Positions 7,032 through 8,531 of a stretch of 8,531 nucleotides of DNA are shown one piece after another (the first letter of the stretch is position 1; every line of letters begins with the position of its first letter). The translations under genes and the position numbers were made by a program. The notes under the pieces were generated by a model. The model saw only the letters and a program-made list of their open reading frames with translations, was not told the origin of the DNA and did no database searches. Origin of the DNA: an uncultured bacterium (GTDB lineage: Bacteria; Patescibacteria; JAEDAM01; Absconditabacterales; Absconditicoccaceae); NCBI GenBank assembly GCA_903904545.1, contig CAIVDB010000002.1, forward strand, positions 1-8,531, in the 5' to 3' direction.

Positions 7032-7178
7032 GTATTTCGAAAAATAGGAGCGATAATTTTCTCCAAAAAACCCTTGCAATTCTTTTTTAATTTTATGATT
7101 TTTTTCTCAGAAAAGCGAGGGCCCCAAAACGTGCTAACTAAAAGCTATCAAAGAAAATTTTTTTTAACGATTTTTCCA

Positions 7179-7208
7179 TTGAAAACACCTAGGTATACTA
7201 TATATAGT
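7179..7208 (+). promoter_or_regulatory. Candidate nrdD promoter
   Basis: TTGAAA (7179-7184) and TATAGT (7203-7208) are separated by 18 bp, or TTGAAA and TATATA (7201-7206) by 16 bp; both resemble a housekeeping sigma promoter. The -10 element lies inside the first NrdR-like box, which would let a bound repressor block RNA polymerase. The call is pattern-based only. Confidence 0.45.
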
Positions 7209-7210
7209 GG
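7195..7210 (+). promoter_or_regulatory. NrdR box 1 (candidate)
   Basis: ATACTATATATAGTGG contains the perfect 12-bp palindrome ACTATATATAGT (7197-7208). It resembles the NrdR consensus, roughly ACACTATATATAGTGT. An outer CTAGG (7189-7193) / CCTAG (7215-7219) pair flanks it. NrdR is the widespread repressor of ribonucleotide reductase genes, and nrdD is the next gene downstream. Confidence 0.6.
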
Positions 7211-7227
7211 TCACCCTAGAAAGATAG

Positions 7228-7243
7228 GCACAAGATGTTGTGT
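7228..7243 (+). promoter_or_regulatory. NrdR box 2 (candidate)
   Basis: GCACAAGATGTTGTGT has perfect CACAA/TTGTG arms around GATG. Its centre (7235.5) is 33 bp from the centre of box 1 (7202.5), about three helical turns. NrdR sites typically come in pairs about 31-32 bp apart, so the pair is more convincing than either box alone. Confidence 0.58.
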
Positions 7244-7326
7244 CATAAAACAAATAAGAGACAAGACAAATTCACGAAAAAACAACGAAACAATCAGCTA
7301 TATCTTCTGTTTACGACCAAAACCGC

Positions 7327-7342
7327 CTCAATATATATAGAG
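7327..7342 (+). promoter_or_regulatory. AT-rich dyad in the nrdD leader
   Basis: CTCAATATATATAGAG is a 16-bp palindrome with a single mismatched pair. It shares the AATATATATAGAG look of an NrdR box, but its arms (CTC/GAG) fit the consensus less well and it lies 132 bp from box 1. It may be a third weak site or chance AT-rich sequence. Confidence 0.3.
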
Positions 7343-7392
7343 TTAGAAGAAATGTGATTGTTTTTTTTGAACAAAGAATCCCCAATACACCG

Positions 7393-7405
7393 ATTCCCAA
7401 TAAAC
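7393..7405 (+). repeat. ATTCCCAATAAAC repeat, cluster 2
   Basis: This exact copy of 6967-6979 sits among near copies (AATCCCCAATACAC just upstream, ATTCCCCGAT just downstream), about 60 bp before the nrdD start codon. Confidence 0.6.
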
Positions 7406-7467
7406 GAATAAACGATTCCCCGATATCTCAATTCTACATTTTACATTCTTAATTCTAAATTCGAAAA

Positions 7468-8531
7468 ATGGCTATCTACAAAATGAGAAAAAGAAACGGT
7501 GCTATTGTATCATTTGATCAAGATAAAATAGAGCATGCAATCACAAGAGCAATAGAAGCAGTAGGAGAAAGTGATTTCTCAAGGGTCAAAGAACTGACTC
7601 AGAAAGTGGTAAAAGAAGTGGAAAGTAAAATCGGGAAAGAGATTCCTGATGTAGAAGTGATCCAAGACGCAGTAGAGACTGTCTTGATTGCAGAGGGATT
7701 TACAGCAGTAGCTAAATCATATATTATTTACCGTGAAAAAAGGGCGGCGTCCAGAGAAGACAAGAAGGTTGTCATCGAAGTCGGGAATACTATGGACGAA
7801 TATCTCAGCCAAAGTGACTGGAGAGTAAACGCAAATTCCAATCAATGATATTCTTTGGGAGGTTTGATCCTAGGAATCTCAGGGAAGATCGTAGCCAATT
7901 ATTGGCTCTCTCATGTGTATCCTGCAGAAGTAGGTAATGCACATAGAAATGGAGATTATCACATCCATGACTTAGATATGTTCGCTGGATATTGTGCAGG
8001 ATGGAGTTTAAGACAATTATTAGAGGAAGGATTCAACGGATTAGACAATAGAGTCCAATCAGCTCCTCCAAGAAATTTGCAAGCTGCAGTCAATCAAATG
8101 ATCAACTTCTTCGGTACCCTCCAAAACGAGTGGGCTGGAGCACAAGCATTCTCATCTTTTGATACCTATCTTGCTCCTTTTGTCCACAAATATAAGACAG
8201 AAGTAGAGAAAGAAATAGAGGAACTTGGAGTAGTATTTACCAATATCCAAGAAAGAAAAACGTTTATCGACAAGAAGACACACAAATATGTAACACAACA
8301 GATGCAGAACTTCATCTTCGGTCTCAACGTTCCATCACGTTGGGGAACACAGACACCGTTTACCAACATTACCTTAGACTGGACTTGTCCAGAAGATCTG
8401 AAAGAAAAATCATTGCTTCTCGGAGGTATAGACTGTGGCTATTACCCAAAGAAATTTTCAGAGTTACAAGAAGAAATGAAGCTTATCAACAGAGTATTGA
8501 TAGAAGTTTATACTGCAGGAGATTGGAATGG
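7468..8531 (+). CDS. nrdD: Anaerobic (class III) ribonucleoside-triphosphate reductase NrdD, 5' part
   Basis: The window holds the first 354 complete codons; the gene runs off the right edge. NrdD makes deoxyribonucleoside triphosphates from NTPs without oxygen, using a glycyl radical installed by the radical-SAM activase NrdG. Residues 1 to about 95 form the ATP-cone regulatory domain (YKMRKRNGAIVSFDQDKIEHAI). The catalytic barrel follows, with NANSNQGYSLGGL, HIHDLD at 165-170, YCAGWSLRQLL with Cys176 as a likely active-site cysteine, GTLQNEWAGAQAFSSFDTY, and LNVPSRWGTQTPFTN. The single in-frame TGA (residue 127) falls in the conserved NSNQGYSLGG motif, which is strong evidence that UGA means Gly. 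The C-terminal glycyl-radical motif and zinc site are beyond the window. ATG 7468 is preceded by AAATTCGAAAA, with no Shine-Dalgarno sequence. Upstream NrdR-like boxes suggest repression when dNTP levels are adequate. An anaerobic lifestyle or niche is implied. Confidence 0.95.

Larger units (their letters stand above)
6798..7467. other. 670-bp intergenic region between pyk and nrdD
   Basis: No gene is supported here: the one open stretch (7074-7340) is low-complexity with no recognisable motif. In order, the region holds a GTAATG/CATTAC repeat cluster, an ATTCCCAATAAAC repeat, a possible terminator, T-rich sequence, a promoter with NrdR-like palindromes, a further AT dyad, a second ATTCCCAATAAAC cluster, and the nrdD leader. 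The leader is long (roughly 250 bp if the promoter call is right). Confidence 0.6.

Noticed and set aside
7229..7242. Intrinsic terminator or riboswitch stem in the nrdD leader (CACAA/TTGTG hairpin)
   Set aside because: There is no T-run after it and no cobalamin or other riboswitch core is recognisable; its spacing to the upstream palindrome fits a DNA operator better.
7074..7340. 88-codon forward open frame between pyk and nrdD
   Set aside because: It begins in T-rich sequence, shows no domain, and overlaps the promoter and NrdR-like boxes. The frame is probably chance.
7846..7848. Selenocysteine or programmed stop at the in-frame TGA of nrdD
   Set aside because: The position lies in a conserved Gly-containing motif and there are dozens of similar TGAs in unrelated genes, so a genome-wide Gly reassignment explains it better.

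Overview
The window comes from a bacterium that reads UGA as glycine (translation table 25). Among known lineages this points to the Candidate Phyla Radiation groups Gracilibacteria (BD1-5) or Absconditabacteria (SR1); the sequence alone does not say which. Read with the standard code, almost every gene is broken by TGA. Read with UGA = Gly, the window resolves into seven long, clean, same-strand genes ending in TAA or TAG, or running off the window. Three independent conserved families (NrdD, pyruvate kinase, PilT/KH ATPase) continue in frame across TGA codons. The DNA is AT-rich, and none of the visible start codons has a convincing Shine-Dalgarno sequence.

Region 1 (1-3705) is a tandem array of four predicted exported or surface-anchored proteins. 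The first is a 3'-fragment ending in a CARDB-like domain (1-500). The next three (523-1758, 1843-2712, 2800-3705) begin with a nearly identical module of about 97 residues: an N-terminal membrane anchor followed by a six-cysteine domain. After this module they differ completely: NTF2-like plus CARDB-like in the first, and two unrecognised C-terminal regions in the other two. It looks like a locus that keeps one delivery/anchor module and diversifies what follows. Copies of the first 35 bp of the downstream ATPase gene lie before the second and third full genes, which exposes the breakpoint of the tandem duplications.

Region 2 (3731-5152) is one gene for a PilT-family ATPase with a C-terminal KH domain, related to the archaeal-type PIN-ATPase-KH proteins but lacking the N-terminal PIN nuclease domain. 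Region 3 (5153-5390) is a hairpin-rich intergenic stretch. Region 4 (5391-6797) is a pyruvate kinase homologue of normal length whose active-site motifs are largely replaced. The intergenic stretches on both sides of it carry the same GTAATG/CATTAC repeat family in opposite orientation.

Region 5 (6798-7467) holds a repeat cluster, a possible terminator, two clusters of an ATTCCCAATAAAC repeat and, most notably, a promoter overlapped by two NrdR-box-like palindromes three helical turns apart. Region 6 (7468-8531, cut by the window end) is the anaerobic class III ribonucleotide reductase nrdD with its ATP-cone, the expected target of NrdR.

The genes do not form an obvious single pathway. The best candidate for something undescribed is the anchor/Cys-module array with interchangeable C-terminal domains.
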